From: Candidatus Marispirochaeta associata
GTDB lineage: Bacteria; Spirochaetota; Spirochaetia; JC444; Marispirochaetaceae
Direction: 5' to 3'
NCBI GenBank assembly: GCA_001749745.1
Contig: JWTM01000532.1
Location: 372,001-436,000 of the forward strand
Length of the DNA: 64,000 nucleotides
Below the pieces are notes generated by a model that did no database searches, was not told the DNA's origin, and saw nothing but the letters and a program-made list of their open reading frames with translations. The position numbers and the translations under genes are program-made. Numbering within the stretch: position 1 is the stretch's first letter; each line of letters opens with the position of its first letter. Shown here one piece after another: positions 1-5,464 of this stretch.

Positions 1-741
1 TTGCCAGCTACTCACTGCATCCTCTAAGTCTGAGTCCGATGCTTTTAGTCTAGCGCCGGTATTAATCCGCTCGATTAAATCTTTCCACCCGGCTTTCATT
101 TGGTTGAACCCAGAAACTCCACACTTATCATTCTCTAGATAAGCGACTACCTCTTTCATAATCTCGACCTGGTCTTGATCTTCAATATTAATATCATTCT
201 TAAAGAGCAAGATATGAGCAATAGTAAGAATGTAGGTCCAGGAGAAGTGATAGAGACTAACGTCCTTTGGGGCTTTAATAGGAATGGGGAATTGACTTGA
301 AGTCGATACAAACTGATTGGATATAGTAACCAGACGCGGGATTGAGTACCTCTTTGCAATCTCCAAATATTTCTGTATCTGATCTTCCCTTAATTCATTA
401 GATTCGTTCTTCATTTCGAAGAGGGCTGCATCTTTGATCTTTCCACTTTTCACTACCAATGCAAGTCCGTCAACACGACTATCTTCAAATCCAGGAAGTG
501 AAACTTCTGTATAGAAGAATAATTGTCCGCCTCTGGGCATCTTTATGTCAGAGAAGATCATGTCGCGGAATTCATCAATCATGCGAAGTGCAGAAAGAAA
601 AACTGATGTAAGCGCCATTTCATCACCAGCCTTAAGGACCGGGATTAATCGGGCGGGTCGAACCTGTATCTCTCCACTACTGCGAAACTCGTCAAAATCA
701 ACTTTGGACAAACCGATTAAACTCGTTAACTTCTTTGACAT
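1..741 (-). CDS. PD-(D/E)XK nuclease-like protein, 3' end outside the window
   Basis: Reading leftward from an ATG at 739-741, preceded by GGAGAG at a good distance, the frame stays open for 247 codons to the window edge, so the C-terminus is missing. No signal peptide or membrane segment is visible. Residues about 85-115 carry the arrangement of a PD-(D/E)XK nuclease core: an acidic turn (GFEDSRVDG), a hydrophobic strand, then a strand ending in FEMK (an E-x-K pair), followed by a glutamine-containing helix. I recall similar proteins being labelled stress response protein, but no substrate is established. It starts 18 bp after the exported-protein gene at 759-1724 and is probably cotranscribed with it. 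Composition is clearly AT-richer than the prophage and host core, which suggests an accessory island. The frame is certain; the nuclease fold is inferred from motif spacing. Confidence 0.7.
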   Translation of the reverse strand, partial: MSKKLTSLIGLSKVDFDEFRSSGEIQVRPARLIPVLKAGDEMALTSVFLSALRMIDEFRDMIFSDIKMPRGGQLFFYTEVSLPGFEDSRVDGLALVVKSGKIKDAALFEMKNESNELREDQIQKYLEIAKRYSIPRLVTISNQFVSTSSQFPIPIKAPKDVSLYHFSWTYILTIAHILLFKNDINIEDQDQVEIMKEVVAYLENDKCGVSGFNQMKAGWKDLIERINTGARLKASDSDLEDAVSSWQ

Positions 742-758
742 TATTCTCTCCTTGGCAG

Positions 759-1724
759 TTATAACAATTGAGATGGATCAAGATAGGAACAGAAAAGAGT
801 TAATAGCTCAATGAAAGCTGTATTATCTGCAATTCTAAAATATGTACCATCAGATAGCCGTATTTGTATTACCACATCCTCGGTGCACAAATCATCCACA
901 TAGGCATTCGGAAGCTCTGTTCTATATGATAGACCAGAACCAAATGAAGCATTATCTTTCACATTCTCAAGCACAGCATAACCAGTTTCTTGGGAATCAG
1001 GAAGGAATGGGGCAGGATAATCATTATCCAAACGATAGAGCCAACGACCATTTGCAGTGTCTATAGCCAGGAACTCAATCCCACGCCTCAACGCCTTAGA
1101 ATCCTTTAGTTCTAGGAAAAACCGGCCTTCACCATTTGGAATGGTTAGATAGAAGACGACATCTTGATTAAGCTGCCATTCAAGCGTAACAGTACCTTGG
1201 TCTTCATAGATACCATAACCATCACTCCCATGTTTGTATTGGTTCTCCTGCAGTGCAAACGCCTCGGGGTAAGTCTCAACTATCTCTTGTAGCCCTACAA
1301 GATCGAAAATAGCAGTGATCGGAGAGTCACGATAGGGAAATGTGCGTACCACCAACTGATTAGTTTGTGTAAGCTTTTTAAGAAAACTATTAGTCGTACC
1401 CGAATAGAAGAGAGCAGTGCTGTCCACCGAGGGTAGCCATCTTTGTCGTATTGCTTCCTCTTTATCGAACCGTACAATAATCTCATCATTATCGCCGAGA
1501 TAATCATCAAAGGAGATGAATACTTCATTCTGGTTCTTATGGCTACGTATAATTAGAAAAGCAGGATCTGCATCATCGATAGATAAGTTGATAGCAGAGA
1601 TCTTTTTGCTATCATCGATTGGATCGATGTCGATGGTAACATCCCAGTTGCCAAATGTCTCACCACAAAGAATAGATAGGAAACAGACTTTAAGTACTAA
1701 AACGATCAGCTTTTTCATGCTCAC
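759..1724 (-). CDS. Exported protein with VasI-like N-terminal domain
   Basis: A 321-residue protein beginning with a GTG (1724) or an in-frame ATG two codons later; GGTGG upstream fits the GTG better. Residues 3-25 form a typical signal peptide (KK, hydrophobic core, small residues before NWDV), so the product is exported. Residues about 25-145 follow the pattern of the VasI-like family: a strand with LIIRS, an RFD strand, an alternating W..S..STALFY segment and a conserved FDLVGL helix start. VasI is known from some type VI secretion loci, but the fold is also found without them, and no secretion genes are visible here. Residues 145-321 are not recognised; they look beta-rich. The gene precedes the PD-(D/E)XK-like gene by 17 bp and shares its AT-rich composition. 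The role is unknown. Confidence 0.65.
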   Translation of the reverse strand: MSMKKLIVLVLKVCFLSILCGETFGNWDVTIDIDPIDDSKKISAINLSIDDADPAFLIIRSHKNQNEVFISFDDYLGDNDEIIVRFDKEEAIRQRWLPSVDSTALFYSGTTNSFLKKLTQTNQLVVRTFPYRDSPITAIFDLVGLQEIVETYPEAFALQENQYKHGSDGYGIYEDQGTVTLEWQLNQDVVFYLTIPNGEGRFFLELKDSKALRRGIEFLAIDTANGRWLYRLDNDYPAPFLPDSQETGYAVLENVKDNASFGSGLSYRTELPNAYVDDLCTEDVVIQIRLSDGTYFRIADNTAFIELLTLFCSYLDPSQLL

Positions 1725-1858
1725 AATCCACCATTCAACTTTTCGCCAAAAATCTAAAATTCGAACAATTGATAAATTCAGCTTCCGTTTATTATTCTAA
1801 CGGGAAAATATGCAAAATGCAAAAATCTTTTCATTTTTTTCGCTAATGCAACATAATG

Positions 1859-2122
1859 CTACGAGTCTGTCACAATCTGATATCTCATGTAGACACCAAC
1901 ACCGTAGATTTCCTTTGTCCGATCGGTAATAAGGGGCTTTCCAATCGCGAATCCATAGACACGGTTCAGATTGAAGCCAGCCTCCACTAACGTCTTCCTT
2001 CTGACGACCTCATCAACAAGCACGCGAATATCAGCTTGGCGTATAGGCGGTGAGCCGGAACGGTAGGAGATGGAATGGATTTTGCCTTCAAGACTATAAT
2101 GAGCGCAGTATTCGTATGGCAA
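1859..2122 (-). CDS. Hypothetical protein beside the repressor gene
   Basis: An 87-residue frame starting with TTG at 2122 and lying 31 bp downstream of the repressor on the same strand. There is no clear Shine-Dalgarno sequence at the TTG, so the start is uncertain and translation may depend on coupling to the repressor message. The protein has no signal peptide, membrane helix or recognised motif; it ends in an aromatic, beta-prone stretch. Its position at the left end of the phage early region suggests a lysogeny-expressed accessory gene, but nothing in the sequence defines a function. It could be a chance frame. Confidence 0.4.
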   Translation of the reverse strand: MPYEYCAHYSLEGKIHSISYRSGSPPIRQADIRVLVDEVVRRKTLVEAGFNLNRVYGFAIGKPLITDRTKEIYGVGVYMRYQIVTDS

Positions 2123-2153
2123 AAAAGATTGTACGCTATTTTCGGTTGATTCG

Positions 2154-2516
2154 TTATGCTCGGTGAGATGTACTAGTTTCTTTTTTTTCCCCGCTGAACA
2201 CTTCGATCAGGATCTTATGGGCCTTTGCGATATCCTGTTCATCAAGATTATTGATGAACTGATCAAAAAGTCTGCGGTTAGGACCACCTTGTACGGTGGA
2301 GTCGACTCCTGTTACCAGATATTCCACACTGGTATTCAACGCTTGGGCGATAGCGACGGCTTGATCTACCCGCGGCATCGTATTTCGCTGGATCCACCGG
2401 CTGAAGACGTCAGGCCGCACATCAATGCTCTGAGCGACCCACTCTTGAGTTGTGTTGGATCGCTTGATCTCAGCTTTGACATTTATCCAGAAGTCCATAT
2501 CCACAGTATCGGCCAT
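2154..2516 (-). CDS. Phage repressor, XRE-type helix-turn-helix
   Basis: A 120-residue protein with an N-terminal XRE/lambda-repressor-like helix-turn-helix at residues about 12-65 (TTQEWVAQS as helix 2 and PDVFSRW as the recognition-helix region, then a helix ending in NTSVEYLVTG, typical of the fifth helix of this fold). The C-terminal 50 residues form a short helical tail rather than a LexA-type peptidase domain: no Ser-Lys autocleavage pair is seen, so induction is unlikely to be by classical RecA-assisted self-cleavage. It is transcribed leftward, divergently from the early gene at 2589. Three 16-bp palindromic sites lie in and around the 72-bp gap, so it most likely holds the lysogenic switch by binding them. 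Length and context fit a small CI-like repressor. Confidence 0.85.
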   Translation of the reverse strand: MADTVDMDFWINVKAEIKRSNTTQEWVAQSIDVRPDVFSRWIQRNTMPRVDQAVAIAQALNTSVEYLVTGVDSTVQGGPNRRLFDQFINNLDEQDIAKAHKILIEVFSGEKKETSTSHRA

Positions 2517-2529
2517 TTATACAAATATA

Positions 2530-2545
2530 TAGGCAAAAGTGCCTA
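2530..2545. promoter_or_regulatory. Operator O1 of the lysogeny switch
   Basis: TAGGCAAAAGTGCCTA: perfect 6-bp inverted arms (TAGGCA/TGCCTA) around AAAG. It lies just downstream of the leftward repressor start region and upstream of the rightward -35 box, so it is placed to control both promoters. Binding by the repressor is inferred. Confidence 0.75.
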
Positions 2546-2553
2546 AAAAGACA

Positions 2554-2581
2554 TTGAAAAGTTTGCAATTTTGCCTATACT
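2554..2581 (+). promoter_or_regulatory. Rightward early promoter giving a probably leaderless transcript
   Basis: A -35 box TTGAAA (2554-2559) and a -10 box TATACT (2576-2581) are separated by 16 bp. The expected start of transcription, about seven bases after the -10 box, falls at 2588-2589, which is the A of the ATG of the first early gene. No Shine-Dalgarno sequence precedes that ATG, which agrees with a leaderless mRNA. Operator O2 overlaps the spacer and the -10 box, so repressor binding would block polymerase. Confidence 0.65.
2562..2577. promoter_or_regulatory. Operator O2 of the lysogeny switch
   Basis: TTTGCAATTTTGCCTA: the right half TGCCTA is identical to O1, the left half TTTGCA is a weaker match, and the half-sites have the same 4-bp spacing. 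Its centre is 32 bp from O1, about three helical turns. It covers the spacer and -10 of the rightward promoter. Confidence 0.65.
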
Positions 2582-2588
2582 ATAGAGT

Positions 2589-2780
2589 ATGAAATCGGCA
2601 AAAGTGCCTAATTGGACCACTTTACGCTATCCACTAGCTGTCTACGTCTCTCCCAGTGAAGAAAAGATAATCAACGACTACTTCAATTCGCACCCGCATC
2701 TCAAGAAGGGAGAGACCGTGAAATCCTGGATCCTTAAATCGATCGAGGGTGAGATCGAGAAGGAAGCTTTGAATGAATGA
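2589..2780 (+). CDS. Small early DNA-binding protein, ribbon-helix-helix-like (Cro analogue?)
   Basis: A 63-residue protein, first gene of the rightward early operon. The ATG sits at the predicted transcription start and lacks a Shine-Dalgarno sequence. The pattern of a short strand (PLAVYVS), a helix (PSEEKIINDYFNS), a turn with KKGE and a second helix (TVKSWILKSIEGEI) resembles a ribbon-helix-helix (Arc/CopG-like) unit, but this is a weak structural guess. Its position opposite the repressor, with operator O3 inside its first codons, suggests a Cro-like role in favouring lytic growth. Its stop overlaps the next gene, which starts at 2773. Confidence 0.6.
   Translation: MKSAKVPNWTTLRYPLAVYVSPSEEKIINDYFNSHPHLKKGETVKSWILKSIEGEIEKEALNE
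2595..2610. promoter_or_regulatory. Operator O3 of the lysogeny switch, inside the first codons of the early gene
   Basis: TCGGCAAAAGTGCCTA: identical to O1 except at two positions of the left arm, with the same AAAG spacer. Its centre is 33 bp from O2, continuing the regular three-turn spacing. It overlaps codons 3-8 of the gene starting at 2589, so a bound protein would act as a roadblock just after initiation. Confidence 0.7.
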
Positions 2781-3087
2781 GAGTAGGCAGACTTTTTCCG
2801 CTCTCGATCTCACTCGTGTTGAGGAGAAGCTCGATCTCCTCCTCGCAGCGATCCCTCATCGCGAGTACATCACCGTGCAGGACATCGCCCGAATGCACGG
2901 TTGGTCGATCTCCTATATCAATCGTCACCCTTGGACAATGCCCAACTACGGCATCTCCGACTATCCAGGCCATGAGCGGCGCTGGCTGAAGGAGACGGCA
3001 CAGCAGTGGTATCGCGTCCCCCCGGTCAATCGGCAGCGCGATTGGGATCGCACCTCCTTCTCGAAGCGACAGCAATTAACGGCCTGA
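2773..3087 (+). CDS. Helix-turn-helix protein, excisionase/AlpA-like
   Basis: A 104-residue protein overlapping the preceding gene by 8 bp. After a short N-terminal helix that repeats EEKLDLLL, residues about 32-60 (YITVQDIARMHGWSISYIN) form a winged-helix or MerR/AlpA-type DNA-binding start of the kind used by phage excisionases and small activators. The rest is basic and aromatic (RRW, QQW, RDWDRT). It may be the excisionase for the integrase at 5448-6428 or an early transcription factor; the sequence alone does not decide. It is followed after 11 bp by the Acb2-like gene. Confidence 0.65.
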   Translation: MNESRQTFSALDLTRVEEKLDLLLAAIPHREYITVQDIARMHGWSISYINRHPWTMPNYGISDYPGHERRWLKETAQQWYRVPPVNRQRDWDRTSFSKRQQLTA

Positions 3088-3098
3088 GAGGGGGGGAT

Positions 3099-3305
3099 AT
3101 GGAGAGAAGGCAGTTAGAAGAACGCTTCAGATACCACGAACCGAGAGCGATCGACATAGAGCGAGCACTGCTGATTGAAGAACGAGCGAGTGATCTGGCG
3201 GCATCCATCAATCGCTTTCTGCCGGAAGGCAATGAGAAGACCTGTGCATTGAATCGGCTCGAGGAGGTGATTTTCTGGAGCAGAAGTGGATTGATGAAAT
3301 CTTAA
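3099..3305 (+). CDS. Acb2/Tad1-hairpin family protein, putative anti-CBASS/anti-Thoeris nucleotide sponge
   Basis: A 68-residue protein. The start at ATG 3099 is chosen because a strong G-rich Shine-Dalgarno tract (AGGGGGGG) ends three bases upstream; a longer frame from 3006 would overlap the previous gene. Almost the whole length follows the family I know as the Acb2/Tad1 hairpin domain: an N-terminal F-x-YH-x-P segment (FRYHEP), a helix with ERA..IEERASDLAASI, a proline turn after RFLP, and a second helix with AL-x-x-LEE-x-x-x-W (ALNRLEEVIFW). Members of that family sequester cyclic oligonucleotide signals and so silence CBASS or Thoeris defence. The gene is in the early operon, where a counter-defence protein would be needed. 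The assignment is by pattern recognition; binding activity is inferred. Confidence 0.65.
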   Translation: MERRQLEERFRYHEPRAIDIERALLIEERASDLAASINRFLPEGNEKTCALNRLEEVIFWSRSGLMKS

Positions 3306-3310
3306 GTACT

Positions 3311-3386
3311 GGGGCGGTATGGTAGTCGATTCCGCATACGTCGACTGAGTCGATGATCGACAGGGGTTCAAGTCCCCTCCGCTCCA
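3311..3386 (+). tRNA. Atypical tRNA-like element in the phage early operon
   Basis: A 76-nt segment starting five bases after the Acb2-like stop codon. It has a 7-bp acceptor stem (GGGGCGG with CCGCTCC, one G-U pair), a perfect T arm (AGGGG, loop TTCAAGT, CCCCT) and an A at the discriminator position; CCA is not encoded, as in the host tRNA-Tyr here. A 5-bp anticodon-like stem (CGTCG/CGATG) with a 7-nt loop ACTGAGT follows a weak D arm that contains GGTAG. Read by standard numbering the anticodon would be UGA (Ser), but position 33 is C instead of U and the long variable arm of tRNA-Ser is missing. It may be a divergent phage tRNA, a decoy or a processing signal. Acceptor and T arm are convincing; decoding function is not. 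Confidence 0.5.
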
Positions 3387-3390
3387 CTCA

Positions 3391-3419
3391 TTGTTCCAGT
3401 AAAAGAGGTCCTGGAACAA
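3391..3419 (+). other. Perfect 9-bp hairpin after the tRNA-like element
   Basis: TTGTTCCAG (3391-3399) pairs perfectly with CTGGAACAA (3411-3419) around an 11-nt loop. There is no T-tract directly after it. It begins four bases after the tRNA-like element and may be a processing or stability hairpin, or the first part of a double terminator. Confidence 0.5.
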
Positions 3420-3431
3420 GAAACAGCCTTT

Positions 3432-3454
3432 GACCGCCCATTCTGTGGGCGGTC
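3432..3454 (+). terminator. Rho-independent terminator-like hairpin
   Basis: GACCGCCCA (3432-3440) and TGGGCGGTC (3446-3454) form a GC-rich 9-bp stem with loop TTCTG, followed by TCCTTT. The T-tract is short and interrupted, so termination may be partial. It separates the repressor-proximal early genes and tRNA-like element from the next gene at 3492. Confidence 0.6.
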
Positions 3455-3491
3455 TCCTTTCAGGACAGAATCTGCGAGGAGGGGGGGAAGA

Positions 3492-3671
3492 ATGGAAATC
3501 AGAGAATCAACCTATCAGAGCATAACTGAGAAGCTGCAGGAACTCCGCCAGACTAATCAGGTACTCCTTCGATACGGCACTGAGCACAACAGAGATATTC
3601 TTGCCGGCCGGTTTGAATCATCGATCCGGGAGATCCAGGAAGCGCTGAATGAGGTGGAAATCGTTCTATGA
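3492..3671 (+). CDS. Small phage protein, helical, 59 residues
   Basis: An open frame preceded by a very strong purine-rich Shine-Dalgarno tract (GGAGGGGGGGAAGA). Its stop overlaps the start of the next gene (ATGA at 3668-3671), the coupling seen throughout this operon. The product is amphipathic helix throughout (for example ITEKLQELRQTNQVLLR and SSIREIQEALNEVE), with no motif that I recognise; a small coiled-coil or adaptor protein is plausible. Nothing points to a specific function. Confidence 0.65.
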   Translation: MEIRESTYQSITEKLQELRQTNQVLLRYGTEHNRDILAGRFESSIREIQEALNEVEIVL

Positions 3672-3991
3672 AGACCATTTCCTTCAGTGTTCCCGATCAC
3701 GATCATAACGAAATCTCCCGTCAAGCTCGACTCCGCGGCCTCTATGGACCGTCCGGGGTAGCGAAGTTCGCCACCTATCAAATCGTCACCCCTGCATTCC
3801 TTGAGAAGCATTTCATCTCATTCTCCGTTCCTGAGGAAGTCCACCAGGCGATCCTGCAACTTAGCGAACGGAAAGGATTTCAAACCGACTCAGAATGCAC
3901 GCGATTCGCCCTCTACCAGTTACTTACCCGGTCGGGCCTCAAAGTCTCACGAGCGGTACGGCATTCCTTGGTAGAGGAGAAAAATCGCTGA
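3668..3991 (+). CDS. Tandem-duplicated small DNA-binding-like protein
   Basis: A 107-residue protein built from two copies of the same unit. Residues about 3-45 begin ISFSVPDHDHNEI and contain VAKFATYQIVT; residues about 50-92 begin ISFSVPEEVHQAI and contain CTRFALYQLLT. Each copy has a short strand (ISFSVP) followed by two helices, the layout of a ribbon-helix-helix half, so one chain could form a single-chain pseudo-dimer. The C-terminal tail is basic. It overlaps the upstream 59-residue gene by four bases. DNA binding is an inference from the layout; the internal duplication is directly visible. Confidence 0.65.
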   Translation: MKTISFSVPDHDHNEISRQARLRGLYGPSGVAKFATYQIVTPAFLEKHFISFSVPEEVHQAILQLSERKGFQTDSECTRFALYQLLTRSGLKVSRAVRHSLVEEKNR

Positions 3992-4084
3992 GGCTGTGAC
4001 CCTCATACTGGAGCGCCGGGCATCGCTGACTGCCCATTCACGCTGATCGGACGGGGATGGTTCCGATCACCATCGGGGGAGGGA

Positions 4085-4300
4085 ATGAAGAATCCACAGA
4101 CGTTCTACCGCTTGGAGGCCCTGCAGAAGAGTCTCCTGTCGGTCGTTGATGCGGTTGACGATCTACCACATGACTTTACTGAGGAGATTTATTCGATGTA
4201 TGGCCGCATCGGCCGGCTGATGGAATCGGGCCGTGATGAGCTGGAGGAGGAGATCCAGCGCCGGATCAGAAGCGGGGAGAATCTTCTGATCCTTCCGTAG
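4085..4300 (+). CDS. Hypothetical phage early protein
   Basis: A 71-residue helical protein with a good Shine-Dalgarno sequence (GGGGGAGGG) before ATG 4085. It contains an acidic helix near the middle (DDLPHDFTEEIYSMYG) and a C-terminal EEEIQRRI helix. I do not recognise a family. The 93 bp before it contain two short hairpins, one pairing GATCGGA (4045-4051) with TCCGATC (4062-4068). It lies between early regulators and the replication gene. Confidence 0.6.
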   Translation: MKNPQTFYRLEALQKSLLSVVDAVDDLPHDFTEEIYSMYGRIGRLMESGRDELEEEIQRRIRSGENLLILP

Positions 4301-4304
4301 TGGT

Positions 4305-4496
4305 ATGGCAAGCAATAACGAGATTTACCGACATATCGATACGATCACCCGGAAGGTTCAACGCATGCTTCTTGCCCCGGGAACGCGGGACACCTCCGTG
4401 ATCAGGGATATGACGGTACTGAAGCAGATGGTGCATACCGCACAGATCTGTCCGCATGAGGGAGACTGTCGATGGCAGAATCAAGCGGACCAGTAG
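4305..4496 (+). CDS. Hypothetical phage early protein with C-terminal Cys/His pair
   Basis: A 63-residue protein starting five bases after the previous gene and overlapping the replication gene (start 4472) by 25 bp. Its start lies inside a purine-poor context, so expression is probably coupled to the gene before. It is helical with a short C-terminal CPHEGDC segment that could bind a metal. It is not recognised. The overlap with the replication gene suggests translational coupling to it. Confidence 0.55.
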   Translation: MASNNEIYRHIDTITRKVQRMLLAPGTRDTSVIRDMTVLKQMVHTAQICPHEGDCRWQNQADQ

Positions 4497-5464
4497 TTAA
4501 GATCGACTATCGTGCCCTCCCTATCCAGGTCCCACCCAAGCTGCATGAGCTCTTCTTCTCGAATGGAAGGGTAGGTCTCGATGCGGAGCATCTCTATCTG
4601 CACCTCTACTACACCTTCCTCAAGAATAGCCAAGACTTCCGGATCCGGGCTACGGACAACTATCTTCGCAACGGCTTAAGCTGGGGTGAGGATAAGCTGA
4701 AGAGAGCAAAGGCATTCCTGAAGAAGCATGATCTTATCGAGTATCAGCACGCCCGGGATGAAGGAAAATTCAGCGGGACCAGGATCATCCTAAAACCGCT
4801 TTTCTATATGGAGCTCCCTCGGATCAGAGAAGAGCGAACGGAGGCAGAAGAACCCACCGGAGGGGTAAAAAGTACACCTGCGGTCACCGGAGGGGTGGTT
4901 TACCGCCCTGCGGTTCACCACACGTGTGGTTTCAGAAAACAATTATCTAGAACTAGAATAGAATTATCTAGAACTAGAAAAGAATTCTCTCTTGGGACTG
5001 CGTCCCCCGCGCGGCCTGTGGATAACTTTCATCCCTTAACCGACCACGCGCAATGCAAAGCAGCCTACTTTCGCGCGCATCGCGAACACCCTCTCCTCAA
5101 GGTAGATCCGTTGTGGGGCGGCCGGGAGGGAAGCCTCCTGCGGGATCTCCTCGCCACCTATTCGGCGGACCTGCTTTGTGAGCTCATCCACCTCTTCTTC
5201 TCCGACTCAGTTCGCGAAGTAACGAACTTCGTGCGTGACGGTGGTGTCGGCTATGACTTCAGGATCTTCTACACCCAGGTCGGGAAGCTGGTACTGCATT
5301 TCAACCGACATCAGCCGACACCGGTGGTGACCTGTCCGGCATGCGAGCACGAGATCCTCAAACAGGGAACCGGGTGCCCGATCTGTCTTCTCGATTTCAG
5401 CAATTTCAATGATCCCGAGTATGTGCGGATCGCCAAGGAGCGGCACGATGCGCGACGAGCATGA
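4472..5464 (+). CDS. Phage replication initiator, winged-helix N-terminus and zinc ribbon
   Basis: A 330-residue protein. Residues about 15-120 look like the winged-helix DNA-binding domain of phage replication proteins (lambda O / DnaD-like replisome organisers), with a helix-turn-helix around ATDNYLRNGLSWGEDKLKRA and a basic wing (GTRIILKP). Residues about 125-185 are a low-complexity linker with repeated TGGV and LSRTR motifs, encoded by the direct-repeat cluster described separately. Residues about 195-280 form a helical domain that may contact the host helicase or primase. The C-terminus has a four-cysteine zinc ribbon (C288, C291, C302, C305). Its start overlaps the preceding gene and its end overlaps the integrase start by 17 bp. 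As in lambda O, the origin seems to lie inside the gene. The initiator role is inferred from layout and context. Confidence 0.65.
   Translation: MAESSGPVVKIDYRALPIQVPPKLHELFFSNGRVGLDAEHLYLHLYYTFLKNSQDFRIRATDNYLRNGLSWGEDKLKRAKAFLKKHDLIEYQHARDEGKFSGTRIILKPLFYMELPRIREERTEAEEPTGGVKSTPAVTGGVVYRPAVHHTCGFRKQLSRTRIELSRTRKEFSLGTASPARPVDNFHPLTDHAQCKAAYFRAHREHPLLKVDPLWGGREGSLLRDLLATYSADLLCELIHLFFSDSVREVTNFVRDGGVGYDFRIFYTQVGKLVLHFNRHQPTPVVTCPACEHEILKQGTGCPICLLDFSNFNDPEYVRIAKERHDARRA
4855..4979. other. Origin-like repeat cluster inside the replication gene
   Basis: Three elements occur in order. First, a 12-bp direct repeat CACCGGAGGGGT at 4855-4866 and 4885-4896, part of 30-bp units that also share CTGCGGT. 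Second, a perfect 14-bp palindrome ACCACACGTGTGGT at 4917-4930. Third, two identical 18-bp repeats AATTATCTAGAACTAGAA at 4941-4958 and 4962-4979, 21 bp apart (two helical turns), in the most AT-rich stretch of the gene. Iterons inside an initiator gene, next to an AT-rich segment, are the hallmark of lambdoid origins. Function as the phage origin is inferred. Confidence 0.65.

Noticed and set aside
3311..3386. The tRNA-like element as the intact left attB tRNA
   Set aside because: Repressor and early genes lie to its left, and no copy of its 3' end occurs at the right prophage edge.
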